Source: Olsenella sp. An188
GTDB taxonomy: Bacteria > Actinomycetota > Coriobacteriia > Coriobacteriales > Atopobiaceae
Direction: 5' to 3'
Assembly (NCBI RefSeq): GCF_002160255.1
Contig: NZ_NFKF01000001.1
Span: 124,001 to 188,000 of the forward strand
Length of the DNA stretch: 64,000 nucleotides
The notes below the pieces were generated by a model. The model was not told the DNA's origin. It was given only the letters and a program-made list of their open reading frames with translations, and made no database searches. Shown here piece by piece: positions 33,153-41,038 of this stretch. Position numbers and translations under genes: made by a program. Positions within the stretch are counted from its first letter, which is position 1, and each line of letters begins with the position of its first letter.

Positions 33153-33177
33153 CCCCCTCCCTTGGGAAGGGCGGGGG
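33153..33177 (-). terminator. GC-rich hairpin after the GHKL ATPase gene
   Basis: CCCCC-T-CCCTT and AAGGG-C-GGGGG form a long stem with a three-base loop, one base past the stop. There is no good T run; a TAGAAT -10-like element for spoVS follows. Partial termination is likely. Confidence 0.5.
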
Positions 33178-33178
33178 G

Positions 33179-34261
33179 CTAGTCGCCCTCCTCAAGGTCG
33201 AAGGTCACAGTGATCCTCCTCCTGCCGACCTTGACCCGCGGGTCCGAGGACAGGGAGAGGTAGTATCGCTCGCCGAGAAGGGCGAAGTCGCGCTCGAGGG
33301 CGCGGGAGAACTCCTCGACGTCCTCCCGGGAGATCCTGAGGCCGCGCCGGTCGCGCGCGAGGTCGACCTCGCGCGGGGCGGCGTTGGCGGAGCCCCGGTG
33401 GGTGAGCCGCGCCACGACGCTGCGCAGGGGGCGGATCTGGCCCGATACGATGCGGTGCGCCGTGCGCTCCGACATCTCGAGGCCGAGGGACGCCGCCTGG
33501 GAGCGAAGCTCGGAGGCGTCGGCTGCCGCGCGCAGGCGCTCGAGCACGGGGAGGTCGTCGAGGGAGTCGATGAAGAGCAGCTCCGAGCCGTCGACGGACT
33601 GGGCGGCGCGGGCGCGGGCGGTGGCCACGACCTCGGCGGGCGAGCCGAGGTAGACCTCGCAGGAGGACCGCTCCTCGAGGGCGAACTCGCAGCACGTCCT
33701 CACGATGTTGTGAGGGCCGCGGACGCAGGCGAGGCTGCCGTCCTCGCCCGCCTCGACCGTAGGCCAGCTGGACTGGTCGGCGCGCTCGGGGAGCGCGGTC
33801 GCGTCGGTGACGACCCGGATGGCGGACCCCTTGCCGGGGGCCGAGGAGACGACCTCCGCGCTCACGGCGTTCTCCCTGATCGAGAAGAGCGCCATTCCGC
33901 GGCCGTGGATGCCCCAGTGGTCCATGTGGACGCTGTCGAGCTTGGACGTCACGCGCGCCTCGAAGACGCGCTCGTGCATGTCCGCCGGGATGCCCGACCC
34001 GTCGTCGAGCATCGTGGTGGCACGCAGGTCGCCCTCGCGCGTCGTCGCCACGTAGATGTGACGGGCGCCGGCGTCGCGAGCGTTGCGCAGCATCTCGATG
34101 ACCGCGTCCTCGACGCAGCGGACGTCATGCTTTGCCTGACGGCGCTCGGCCTCCGCGACGCGCAGGCGGACGTAGCCCTCGCCGAGGTTCTCCTCGACGC
34201 GCAGCGCCCGCTCGCCGCCCATCGTGGACACGAAGCTCGCGAGGTCGGCCGACCCGGACAC
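33179..34261 (-). CDS. MutL-like GHKL ATPase, unnamed
   Basis: A 360-aa protein with a Bergerat ATP fold in residues ~45-155. Motif I is EDAVIEMLRNARDAGA (catalytic-type Glu56, Asn60, Asp63), motif II is DDGSGI (86-91), and VFEARVTSKL (99-108) plus GIHGRGMALFSI (117-128) match the MutL pattern of TSK and GFRGEAL, with Met where MutL has Glu. Residues ~160-360 match nothing I recognise; they include a helical stretch and a C-terminal DLARDRRGLRISREDVEEF. It is not a histidine kinase (no HisKA or receiver). GTG start nine bases after rny, at the place where Bacillus has ymdB between rny and spoVS. Confidence 0.75.
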   Translation of the reverse strand: MSGSADLASFVSTMGGERALRVEENLGEGYVRLRVAEAERRQAKHDVRCVEDAVIEMLRNARDAGARHIYVATTREGDLRATTMLDDGSGIPADMHERVFEARVTSKLDSVHMDHWGIHGRGMALFSIRENAVSAEVVSSAPGKGSAIRVVTDATALPERADQSSWPTVEAGEDGSLACVRGPHNIVRTCCEFALEERSSCEVYLGSPAEVVATARARAAQSVDGSELLFIDSLDDLPVLERLRAAADASELRSQAASLGLEMSERTAHRIVSGQIRPLRSVVARLTHRGSANAAPREVDLARDRRGLRISREDVEEFSRALERDFALLGERYYLSLSSDPRVKVGRRRITVTFDLEEGD

Positions 34262-34270
34262 CCTGCGCCC

Positions 34271-35824
34271 CTACTTGGCCACGTCGACGGCGCGGGACTC
34301 GCGGATGACCACGACGCGAACCTGGCCGGGGTACTCCATCTCGTCCTCGATCTGCTTGGCGATGTCGTGCGCGAGCACGGTGGCCTGGGCGTCGGAGATC
34401 TTCTCGGGCTCGACCATGACGTGAAGCTCGCGACCGGCCTGCATGGCGTAGGTGCGCTCGACCCCGTCGTGGGCGTTGGAGATCTCCTCGAGCTTCTCGA
34501 GGCGCTTGATGTAGTTCTCCGCAGACTCGCGGCGCGCGCCGGGCCGCGCGGCAGAGATGGCGTCGGCGGCCTGGACGAGGACGTCGAGCACGGTGTCGGG
34601 ATCGACGTCGGCGTGGTGCGCCTCGATGGCGTGGACGATCTCGGGGCGCTCGCCGTAGCGGCGCGCGAGGTCCGCGCCGATCACCGCATGCGGGCCCTCG
34701 ACCTCGTGGTCGATGGCCTTGCCGAGATCGTGCAGGAGGCCGGCGCGCTTGGCCGGCGCCTCGTCGAGGCCGAGCTCGGAGGCCATGATGCCGCAGAGCG
34801 TCGAGACCTGGATCGAGTGCGAGAGGACGTTCTGGCCGAAGGAGGTGCGGTAGCGCAGCGCGCCGAGCGTCTTGACGAGCTCGGGGTGCAGGTCGTGGAT
34901 GCCGGCGTCGAAGGCGGCCTGCTCTCCCGCCTCGCGCACGCGCTCGGCGACGAGCGCCTCGGCCTTCTTGTAGAGCTCCTCGATGCGTGCGGGGTGGATG
35001 CGACCGTCGGCGATGAGGTTCTCGAGGGCCACGCGCGCCGTCTCGCGACGAACCGGGTCAAAGCTCGAGAGAACGACGGTCTCGGGCGTGTCGTCGATGA
35101 CGAGCGAGACGCCGGAGACCTGCTCGAAGGTGCGGATGTTGCGTCCCTCGCGGCCGATGATGCGGCCCTTGAGGTCGTCGGAGGGAATGTGCACCGAGGT
35201 CACCGTGATCTCGCCGGCCTGGTCGGCGGCGCAGCGCTGTATGGCGGTGGAGATGATCTCCCGGGCGGTCTTGTCGGCCTGGGCGCGCACCGACTGCTCG
35301 GCCTCGCGCAGGATCTGGGCCTCCTCGCGCACCGACTCGGCGCGCACGCGGGCGAGCAGCTCGTCGTGCGCCTCGTCGCTCGAGAGCCCGGCGATCCGCT
35401 CGAGCTCGCTGGACTGGCGGGCGACCATCTCGTCGAGGTCGCTCTTGCGGCGGTCGAGCTGGCCCTGGAGGCTCGAGAGCTGGTGCTCGCGGCGGTCGAG
35501 CGCGTCGTTTCTGTGGTCGAGGGACTCCTCGCGCTGCATGATGCGGTTCTCGAGGTTCTGGAGCTCTCCCTTGCGCTTCTTCTCCTCCGCCTCGGAGGCC
35601 TGCTTGAGGGCGAGGATCTCCTCCTTCGCCTCGAGGACGGCCTCCTTCTTTGCGTTCTCGGCCTGCCGCTTCGCCTCGGACGCGATGCGCTCGGCCTCCC
35701 CGCGGGCGGAGTCGAGGCGAGCCTCGGCGTCCCTGAGGCGGGAGTTGCTCTTCCCGGCGAGGACGAAGTAGACGACGACGGCGCCGACCGCTAGGCCGAC
35801 CGCTCCCGCAATAAGAAATTCCAT
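34271..35824 (-). CDS. rny: Ribonuclease Y
   Basis: Membrane-bound endoribonuclease initiating mRNA decay. Residues 1-25 are the membrane anchor, ~26-200 a coiled coil, ~205-270 a KH domain (GRIIGREGRNIRTFEQVSGV) and ~330-430 the HD phosphohydrolase domain (LLHDLGKAIDHE). Length 517 aa is standard. ATG follows GAGGAGCAG. The 190-nt leader carries a strong hairpin. Together with rnj and pnp it gives the Gram-positive-type RNA decay set. Confidence 0.97.
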   Translation of the reverse strand: MEFLIAGAVGLAVGAVVVYFVLAGKSNSRLRDAEARLDSARGEAERIASEAKRQAENAKKEAVLEAKEEILALKQASEAEEKKRKGELQNLENRIMQREESLDHRNDALDRREHQLSSLQGQLDRRKSDLDEMVARQSSELERIAGLSSDEAHDELLARVRAESVREEAQILREAEQSVRAQADKTAREIISTAIQRCAADQAGEITVTSVHIPSDDLKGRIIGREGRNIRTFEQVSGVSLVIDDTPETVVLSSFDPVRRETARVALENLIADGRIHPARIEELYKKAEALVAERVREAGEQAAFDAGIHDLHPELVKTLGALRYRTSFGQNVLSHSIQVSTLCGIMASELGLDEAPAKRAGLLHDLGKAIDHEVEGPHAVIGADLARRYGERPEIVHAIEAHHADVDPDTVLDVLVQAADAISAARPGARRESAENYIKRLEKLEEISNAHDGVERTYAMQAGRELHVMVEPEKISDAQATVLAHDIAKQIEDEMEYPGQVRVVVIRESRAVDVAK

Positions 35825-35838
35825 GGCTGCTCCTCAGG

Positions 35839-36021
35839 TTATGCGTACGTTTTCCGTGTGGTTCTGGAGACCGCGGCGCATGCCGCGGAACCCGCCATCG
35901 GAAGTGCAGTCATGGCGCCTGTGCCGAGTGCCGCCCCAGTGACGGCTAACGCGATAGATCCCGAGAATATGGACATCAGCTGGCCAGCCAGCGTGAGAAT
36001 GCGCTCCAATAGCATGTCCAT
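35839..36021 (-). other. Possible 60-codon hydrophobic ORF in the rny leader
   Basis: An open frame (MDMLLERILTLAGQLMSIF then an Ala/Gly-rich membrane-like stretch) spans nearly the whole rny leader. Its first ATG overlaps the -10 of the predicted rny promoter, so only a leaderless start at the third codon (Met at 36013-36015) could be read from that transcript. Third-position G+C is visibly lower than in its neighbours and no Shine-Dalgarno is seen. It may be a leader peptide or simply untranslated. Confidence 0.25.
35871..35888 (-). promoter_or_regulatory. GC hairpin in the rny 5' leader
   Basis: CCGCGGC-4 nt-GCCGCGG, a perfect 7-bp stem with a four-base loop, about 50-65 nt before the rny ATG, with no U run. 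A candidate cis element for RNase Y autoregulation, by analogy to leader-based control of RNase E. Confidence 0.45.
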
Positions 36022-36049
36022 CGTAGCGTCAACGTAAGCTTTCTGTCAA
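36020..36049 (-). promoter_or_regulatory. rny promoter
   Basis: On the - strand TTGACA (36044-36049) and TACGAT (36020-36025) are 18 bp apart, about 190 bp before the rny start. Confidence 0.65.
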
Positions 36050-36070
36050 ATGAGCCCGTGGTAGACGCGG

Positions 36071-36730
36071 CTATCGGGCGGCGTCCACCACCTCGCGCGC
36101 CACGTCGCAGGAGAGCGAGGGCGAGAAGCCCCTGCCGCACAGGAACCTGACGATCCTTGCATAGTCGTTGCTGCCGGTCAGGCGGCGTCTCGAGGCGAGC
36201 GCGAGCGCGCGCTCGCGCTCCTCGCCGGCCGAGACGAACTCCTCGGGCCAGCCCTCGACCGCTTCGGGGCTCACGCCGCGACGCTCGAGCTCGCACTCAA
36301 TCCTCGCGCACCCCCAGCCGGCGGCGACCTTAGAGCGGGCGAAGGCGGCTCCGAAGCGCGCGTCGTCGACCAGGCCGCACTCCCTCGCGCGGCCCACGAG
36401 CTCGGCGGACACGCCGGTGGGGTACCCCTCCTCGCGCAGGCGACGCTCGAGCTCCGCGGCGGAGAAGTCCCTCCTGCCCACGAGTTCCTCGACGCGAAGC
36501 CTCCCGCAGCTCCGCTCCTCCTCGGCGAGGAGGTGGAGCAGCTCGGCGCGCGAGCCGGGCGAGAGTTCGTCCCCGCGCGCCGCGAGGCGCCTGCCCACGG
36601 CCACGGGGATGTGGAGCTCCTCGGAGCCGTGCGACTCGCTCGTCACGCTCAGGACGGCCCGAGGCCGAGACCAGGATGACGACCGGGCGCCGCGCTCCGG
36701 CAGGCTCACCTCCCAGAGCGGGGCGGCCAC
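36071..36730 (-). CDS. recX: Regulatory protein RecX
   Basis: Inhibits or modulates RecA filaments. A 219-aa helical-repeat protein with the RecX pattern: LLAEEERSCGRLRVEELVGRRDFSAAELERRLRE and LVDDARFGAAFARSKVAAGWGCARIECELERRGV. The GTG start shares one base with the recA stop, so recA-recX are translationally coupled and probably co-induced in SOS. The N-terminal ~55 residues are a basic, poorly conserved extension. Confidence 0.92.
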   Translation of the reverse strand: MAAPLWEVSLPERGARSSSWSRPRAVLSVTSESHGSEELHIPVAVGRRLAARGDELSPGSRAELLHLLAEEERSCGRLRVEELVGRRDFSAAELERRLREEGYPTGVSAELVGRARECGLVDDARFGAAFARSKVAAGWGCARIECELERRGVSPEAVEGWPEEFVSAGEERERALALASRRRLTGSNDYARIVRFLCGRGFSPSLSCDVAREVVDAAR

Positions 36731-37821
36731 TACAGGGCGTCCTCGGTCGCGACCTCGAGCGGCTCGCCGACGCGCTCGTCACCGAGCTCGAGCCCGCACG
36801 CGACACGGACGCGATGGTCGATCTCGTCCATGAGGTCGGGGTTGGAGGCGAGGAACTCCTTCGCCGCCTCGCGGCCCTGGCCGAGACGCTCCTGGTCGTA
36901 GGTGAACCAGGAGCCCGACTTGCTCACGATGCCGTAGTCGACGGCCATGTCCAGGATCGACCCCTCCTTGGAGATGCCCTGGCCGTACATGATGTCGAAC
37001 TCGCACTGCTTGAACGGGGGCGCGACCTTGTTCTTCACGACCTTGACGCGGACGCGGTTACCCACGATCTCGCCGTTCACCTTGATGGAGTCGACGCGGC
37101 GGATGTCCATGCGCACCGACGAGAAGAACTTGAGGGCGCGGCCGCCCGGCGTGGTCTCGGGGTTGCCGAACATGACGCCGATCTTCTCGCGCAGCTGATT
37201 GATGAAGATGCAGGTGGTGTTTGACTTGGAGAGCGAGCCGGCGAGCTTGCGCAGCGCCTGGCTCATGAGGCGGGCCTGGAGGCCGACCGTGGAGTCGCCG
37301 ATCTCCCCCTCGATCTCGGCGCGGGGCGTGAGCGCCGCGACGGAGTCGACGACCACGACGTCGATCGCGCCGGAGCGCACGAGCATGTCGCATATCTCGA
37401 GGGCCTGCTCGCCGGTGTCGGGCTGGGAGATGAGCACCTCGTCGATGTCGACTCCGATGCGGGCGGCGTAGCCCGGGTCGAGCGCGTGCTCGGCGTCGAT
37501 GAAGGCGACGACGCCTCCCATAGCCTGGGCCTCCGCGAGAATCTCGAGCGAGAGCGTGGTCTTGCCGGAGGACTCGGGCCCGTATATCTCCACGATGCGG
37601 CCGCGCGGGACGCCGCCGATGCCGAGCGCGGCGTCGAGGGCGATGGAGCCCGTCGGGATCGCCTCGACCTCGAGGCTGGGGCCGCCGTCGCCAAACTTCA
37701 TGATGGCGCCCTTGCCGAACTTCTTCTCTATCTCGTCCGTGGTGGCCTTGAGGACCTTGTCCCGCTCCTCGCCGGTCGTACGCGGATGTATCTCCTTGGT
37801 GATGCCCTTGCTCTTGGCCAT
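36730..37821 (-). CDS. recA: Recombinase A
   Basis: Strand-exchange ATPase and SOS co-protease. Walker [39 protein letters not shown] (L2 DNA-binding loop) and [14 protein letters not shown] are clear. Length 363 aa has the usual acidic C terminus. ATG follows GAGGGAGAGACC. A LexA-type box sits inside its promoter spacer (37859-37872). It lies downstream of cinA across a 207-bp gap and is followed by recX with a one-base overlap. Confidence 0.98.
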   Translation of the reverse strand: MAKSKGITKEIHPRTTGEERDKVLKATTDEIEKKFGKGAIMKFGDGGPSLEVEAIPTGSIALDAALGIGGVPRGRIVEIYGPESSGKTTLSLEILAEAQAMGGVVAFIDAEHALDPGYAARIGVDIDEVLISQPDTGEQALEICDMLVRSGAIDVVVVDSVAALTPRAEIEGEIGDSTVGLQARLMSQALRKLAGSLSKSNTTCIFINQLREKIGVMFGNPETTPGGRALKFFSSVRMDIRRVDSIKVNGEIVGNRVRVKVVKNKVAPPFKQCEFDIMYGQGISKEGSILDMAVDYGIVSKSGSWFTYDQERLGQGREAAKEFLASNPDLMDEIDHRVRVACGLELGDERVGEPLEVATEDAL

Positions 37822-37850
37822 GGTCTCTCCCTCGCTTTGCCGTCGACGTG

Positions 37851-37879
37851 ATGGTATACGAACAACCGTTCCCAGTCAA
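37851..37879 (-). promoter_or_regulatory. recA promoter
   Basis: On the - strand TTGACT (37874-37879) and TACCAT (37851-37856), 17 bp apart; the -10 is identical to that of lexA. Confidence 0.7.
37859..37872. promoter_or_regulatory. LexA-type box in the recA promoter
   Basis: CGAACAACCGTTCC fits CGAACRNNYGTTYG at 13 of 14 positions and fills the promoter spacer. Confidence 0.82.
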
Positions 37880-38028
37880 GGCCGGTGGGAAGACCATAGC
37901 AGCGCGAGCTTGCGCGAGGCTTCCACGAACCTTCCGCGAACCTCCGCGGACGGGGTGCCCGCGGGCGCGACGGCCACGTTCGAGCACGTCAGCGCCTCGC
38001 CCGAAAGGCGACCGGAGGGACGGGCGCG

Positions 38029-38559
38029 TCAGGCGCCCCGGTCCGTCTCCACGACGCCTTCACGCAGGAGCGCGAGCGCGCGCCGCACGGCCTGCCTCCG
38101 CACCTCGGCGCGGTCCCCCCCGAACCGACAGAGCAGCGAGCGGGCGCCCCCGGGCGTCGCGAGGCCGAGCCACACGGTGCCAACCGGCTTTCCCGGCTCG
38201 GCGCCGCCCGGGCCGGCGATGCCGGTGACGGAGACGGCGACGTCGCAGCCGAGCGCGAGCCGGGCCCCGCGTGCCATCTGCTCTGCACACTCCCCCGACA
38301 CCACGCCCACGCCCGGCGTCGAGACGACCTCGTCGGTGACGCCGAGCAGCGCCTGCTTGACCGGAACGGCGTAGCTCACGACGCCGCCGCGAACCACCGC
38401 GGAGGAGCCGCTCACCGCCGTGAGGCAGCCCGAGACGAGTCCGCCGGTGCAGGACTCCGCCGTGCCGAGCGTGATGCCCGCCGACCCCGCAAGGCGCACG
38501 AGCTCCGCCGACGCGTCAAAGAGCTCCGGGTCGTCCGCGAGGATGGTCTTCTCGCCCAC
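38029..38559 (-). CDS. CinA C-terminal-domain protein (NMN deamidase-type)
   Basis: A 176-aa single-domain protein equal to the C-terminal half of CinA (PncC): [26 protein letters not shown]-type [20 protein letters not shown] and [24 protein letters not shown]. PncC deamidates nicotinamide mononucleotide. The N-terminal MoCF domain of full CinA is absent. It is placed before recA, as in Streptococcus and Bacillus. Starts with GTG, nine bases after pgsA. Confidence 0.9.
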   Translation of the reverse strand: MGEKTILADDPELFDASAELVRLAGSAGITLGTAESCTGGLVSGCLTAVSGSSAVVRGGVVSYAVPVKQALLGVTDEVVSTPGVGVVSGECAEQMARGARLALGCDVAVSVTGIAGPGGAEPGKPVGTVWLGLATPGGARSLLCRFGGDRAEVRRQAVRRALALLREGVVETDRGA

Positions 38560-38568
38560 GCGAGCCCC

Positions 38569-39162
38569 CTACGACCCGAAGACGACGTGACGGGCGTTCC
38601 AGAAGTACTGCGCGCCCGAGATCACGGTGAGCACGACGGCGGCCATCATGAGGGCCCACGAGATGAGCCACACCATGCCCGCGAGGTCGGTGCTGCCGAG
38701 CGCCGAGAGCGCGTAGTAGAGGTAGTAGCCGCACAGGGAGACCATCGTCACGGCGGTCTTGGCCTTGCCGAGGCCGTCTGCGGCGATGACCTCGCCGCTG
38801 CTCGCGGCGACCATGCGCAGCGCGCTCACCAGAAACTCGCGCAGCAGGATGACGAAGACGACCCACACCGAGACGTCGCCGCGCTCGAGCAGGAGCAGCA
38901 GCGCGGAGAACACGAGGAGCTTGTCGGCGATGGGATCGAGGAACTTCCCGAAGTCGGTGATCTCGTTGCGGGAGCGCGCGAGGTAGCCGTCCACCTTGTC
39001 GGTGAGCGAGAGGGTCGCGTAGAGGGCGAACGCGGCCACCGCGAGCGACGCCTCCGAAGCTCCGTCGGCAGCGAGGGCAACGACCATGAAGACCGGGATG
39101 AAGGCGATCCTCACGCAGGTCACCACGTTGGCGGGCGTCCAGACGCCCTTCTCGGCCGCCAT
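38569..39162 (-). CDS. pgsA: CDP-diacylglycerol-glycerol-3-phosphate 3-phosphatidyltransferase
   Basis: Makes phosphatidylglycerophosphate. A 197-aa membrane protein with the complete signature TDKVDGYLARSRNEITDFGKFLDPIADK and the N-terminal NVVTCVRIAFIP. The pgsA-cinA-recA order, also found in Bacillus, supports PgsA over other family members. The ATG abuts the rimO stop. A second family member is at 15454-16185. Confidence 0.93.
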   Translation of the reverse strand: MAAEKGVWTPANVVTCVRIAFIPVFMVVALAADGASEASLAVAAFALYATLSLTDKVDGYLARSRNEITDFGKFLDPIADKLLVFSALLLLLERGDVSVWVVFVILLREFLVSALRMVAASSGEVIAADGLGKAKTAVTMVSLCGYYLYYALSALGSTDLAGMVWLISWALMMAAVVLTVISGAQYFWNARHVVFGS

Positions 39163-40533
39163 CTACTCCGCCTCCCCCACGAGCTCGCCCACCATCTCGT
39201 AGCAGAAGGAGTCCACGAGGTCCACGGTCACGATGTCGCCGACGGCGGCCTCCCCGAACGGGATGTGGACGGCGCCGTCGGAGTCGGGGGCCTGGAACCA
39301 GGCGTGGCCGATGAGCTCGGGGCCGTCCTCGCCCTCCTCGACTCCGTCGACGATCACCTGGACGCGCTCGCCGACGTGGGCGGCCGTTGCGGCAAAGCCC
39401 AGCTGCTCGGTGAGGTCCACGAGCCGCTGGGTGCGCTCGAGCTTCACGGCCTCGTCGACCTGGCCGTCCATGGAGGCGGCGCGGGTGCCCTCCTCCTGCG
39501 AGTAGGCGAAGACGGAGCAGTAGTCGAACTCCTGCTCGGCGATGAAGTCGTAGAGCTCGTCGGCCTCCTCGTCCGTCTCGCCGGGAAATCCCGCCATGCC
39601 CGTGGTGCGCAGCACCATGCCGGGGATCTCCGTGCGCAGGCGCGAGAAGAGCGCGCGCAGCTCCTCGGTGGAGCCGGAGCGCCCCATGGCCCTGAGCACG
39701 CGCTCGGAGCAGTGCTGGATGGGGATGTCGATGTAGGGCAGGACCTCGGGCACGTCGCGGATCGTGGCCACGAGCTCGTCGGTCATGCCCTCGGGCTGCA
39801 GGTAGAGCACGCGGACCCACCCGCCGTGGGGACGCACGGCCTCGGCGACCCGGCGCAGGAGCGTCGCGAGGGTCTGTCCCTCGCCGAGGTCACGGCCCCA
39901 CACGCCGGTGTCCTGCCCGATGAGCACGACCTCGCGCACGCCGCCGGCCATGAGGGCCTCGACCTCGGAGACGATCTCCTCGGCGGGACGGGAGTGGTAG
40001 CGCCCGCGGATGTAGGGGATCGCGCAGAAGGTGCAGAAGCGGTCGCACCCCTCGGAGATCTTGACGAAGGCGCTCGCCCCCTCGACGGTGCGCAGCGGGC
40101 CCGCGCAGGCGGGGGCCGCGCCCTCGTCCGGAAGCCCGAGCACCTCGCGCGCCACGCCCACGATGCCGTCCTCGTCCTCGGCGCGCACGAAGGCGGCCAC
40201 CTCGGGGAGCTCGGAGCTCAGGGCGTCGCCGTAGCGCGAGGGGACGCACCCGCACATCACGATCGGGCACGCGCGCACGCCCTCGCTGCGCTCCTCGGCG
40301 AGCGACAGCGTCGCCTCGACCGACTCCTCGGTCGCGGAGGCGAGAAACGAGCAGGTGTTGACGATGGCGACGTCGGCGTCGCCGGCCTCGAGGGTCTCCT
40401 CGAAGCCCGCGGCGAGCATGAGCGCGCGCATGCGGTCGGTATCCACCTCGTTCTTGGCGCAGCCGAGCGTCACGAACAGGACGCGCGGCGCGCGGTCGCT
40501 AGCGGTAGTTGACGAACTGCAGGGGCTGGCCAT
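39163..40533 (-). CDS. rimO: Ribosomal protein uS12 methylthiotransferase RimO
   Basis: Radical-SAM enzyme that methylthiolates an Asp of ribosomal protein S12. LGCAKNEVDTDRM, NTCSFLASA and MCGCVPSRYG give the N-terminal [4Fe-4S] Cys; GCDRFCTFCAIPYIRGRYHSRP is the radical-SAM triad; a TRAM domain ends the protein. The start 40533 follows AAGGAGCGTGACT; it lies inside the 3' end of yajQ (35-bp overlap). Length 456 aa is normal; a 14-codon upstream extension has no ribosome site. Confidence 0.94.
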   Translation of the reverse strand: MASPCSSSTTASDRAPRVLFVTLGCAKNEVDTDRMRALMLAAGFEETLEAGDADVAIVNTCSFLASATEESVEATLSLAEERSEGVRACPIVMCGCVPSRYGDALSSELPEVAAFVRAEDEDGIVGVAREVLGLPDEGAAPACAGPLRTVEGASAFVKISEGCDRFCTFCAIPYIRGRYHSRPAEEIVSEVEALMAGGVREVVLIGQDTGVWGRDLGEGQTLATLLRRVAEAVRPHGGWVRVLYLQPEGMTDELVATIRDVPEVLPYIDIPIQHCSERVLRAMGRSGSTEELRALFSRLRTEIPGMVLRTTGMAGFPGETDEEADELYDFIAEQEFDYCSVFAYSQEEGTRAASMDGQVDEAVKLERTQRLVDLTEQLGFAATAAHVGERVQVIVDGVEEGEDGPELIGHAWFQAPDSDGAVHIPFGEAAVGDIVTVDLVDSFCYEMVGELVGEAE

Positions 40534-40996
40534 AGTCACGCTCCTTGAGCGACGCGATGACGGACTGGAGGACATCCTTGGAGGCGGAGCTCACGCGGAG
40601 CTTGTCGCCCTCGATCGTGGCCTTGGCCTTCACCTTGAGGTCGCGGATGTCCTTGGCGATCCTCTTGGCCGTGTCGGCGTCGATGCCCTGGACGACGGTT
40701 CCGCTCTGGCGCACCGTCATGCCCGAGGCGCCCTGCGGGTCGGCCCAGCGCACCGCCGCGAGGTCGATGCCGCGCCTGGTGAGCTTGGTCGCCAGGACGT
40801 CGCGCACCTGGCTCGCCACGAACTCGGAGGGCGCCTCGATCCTGAAGGACCCCTCCTTCTTGGAGAGCTCGAGCGTGGCGCCCGTCCCCTTGAGGTCGTA
40901 GCGCTGCGTGAGCTCGCGCGCCGCCTGCTGGTAGGCGTTGTCGACCTCCTGCATGTCGACGACGGACACCACGTCGAAGCTCGATTCCTTTGCCAT
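40499..40996 (-). CDS. yajQ: YajQ family nucleotide-binding protein
   Basis: A 165-aa protein of the YajQ/UPF0234 family, reported in some bacteria to bind cyclic-di-GMP or nucleic acid. Characteristic elements: SSFDVVSVVDMQEVDNAYQQA, LTQRYDLKGT, KDVLQSVIASLKERDYGQPLQFVNYR at the end. GAGGAGCTTCAC precedes ATG. It precedes rimO, whose start lies within its last codons. Confidence 0.92.
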   Translation of the reverse strand: MAKESSFDVVSVVDMQEVDNAYQQAARELTQRYDLKGTGATLELSKKEGSFRIEAPSEFVASQVRDVLATKLTRRGIDLAAVRWADPQGASGMTVRQSGTVVQGIDADTAKRIAKDIRDLKVKAKATIEGDKLRVSSASKDVLQSVIASLKERDYGQPLQFVNYR

Positions 40997-41038
40997 GTGA
41001 AGCTCCTCTCTCGCGGGGACGCGCCCCGTCGGTATCTT

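Noticed and set aside
37880-38028. Possible gene or terminator between recA and cinA
   Set aside because: No frame with good start and codon use, and no stem with a T run; only short GC-rich complementarity.
38516-39820. A 434-codon - strand frame rich in Arg/Gly
   Set aside because: Overlaps pgsA and rimO in another frame and has no motifs.
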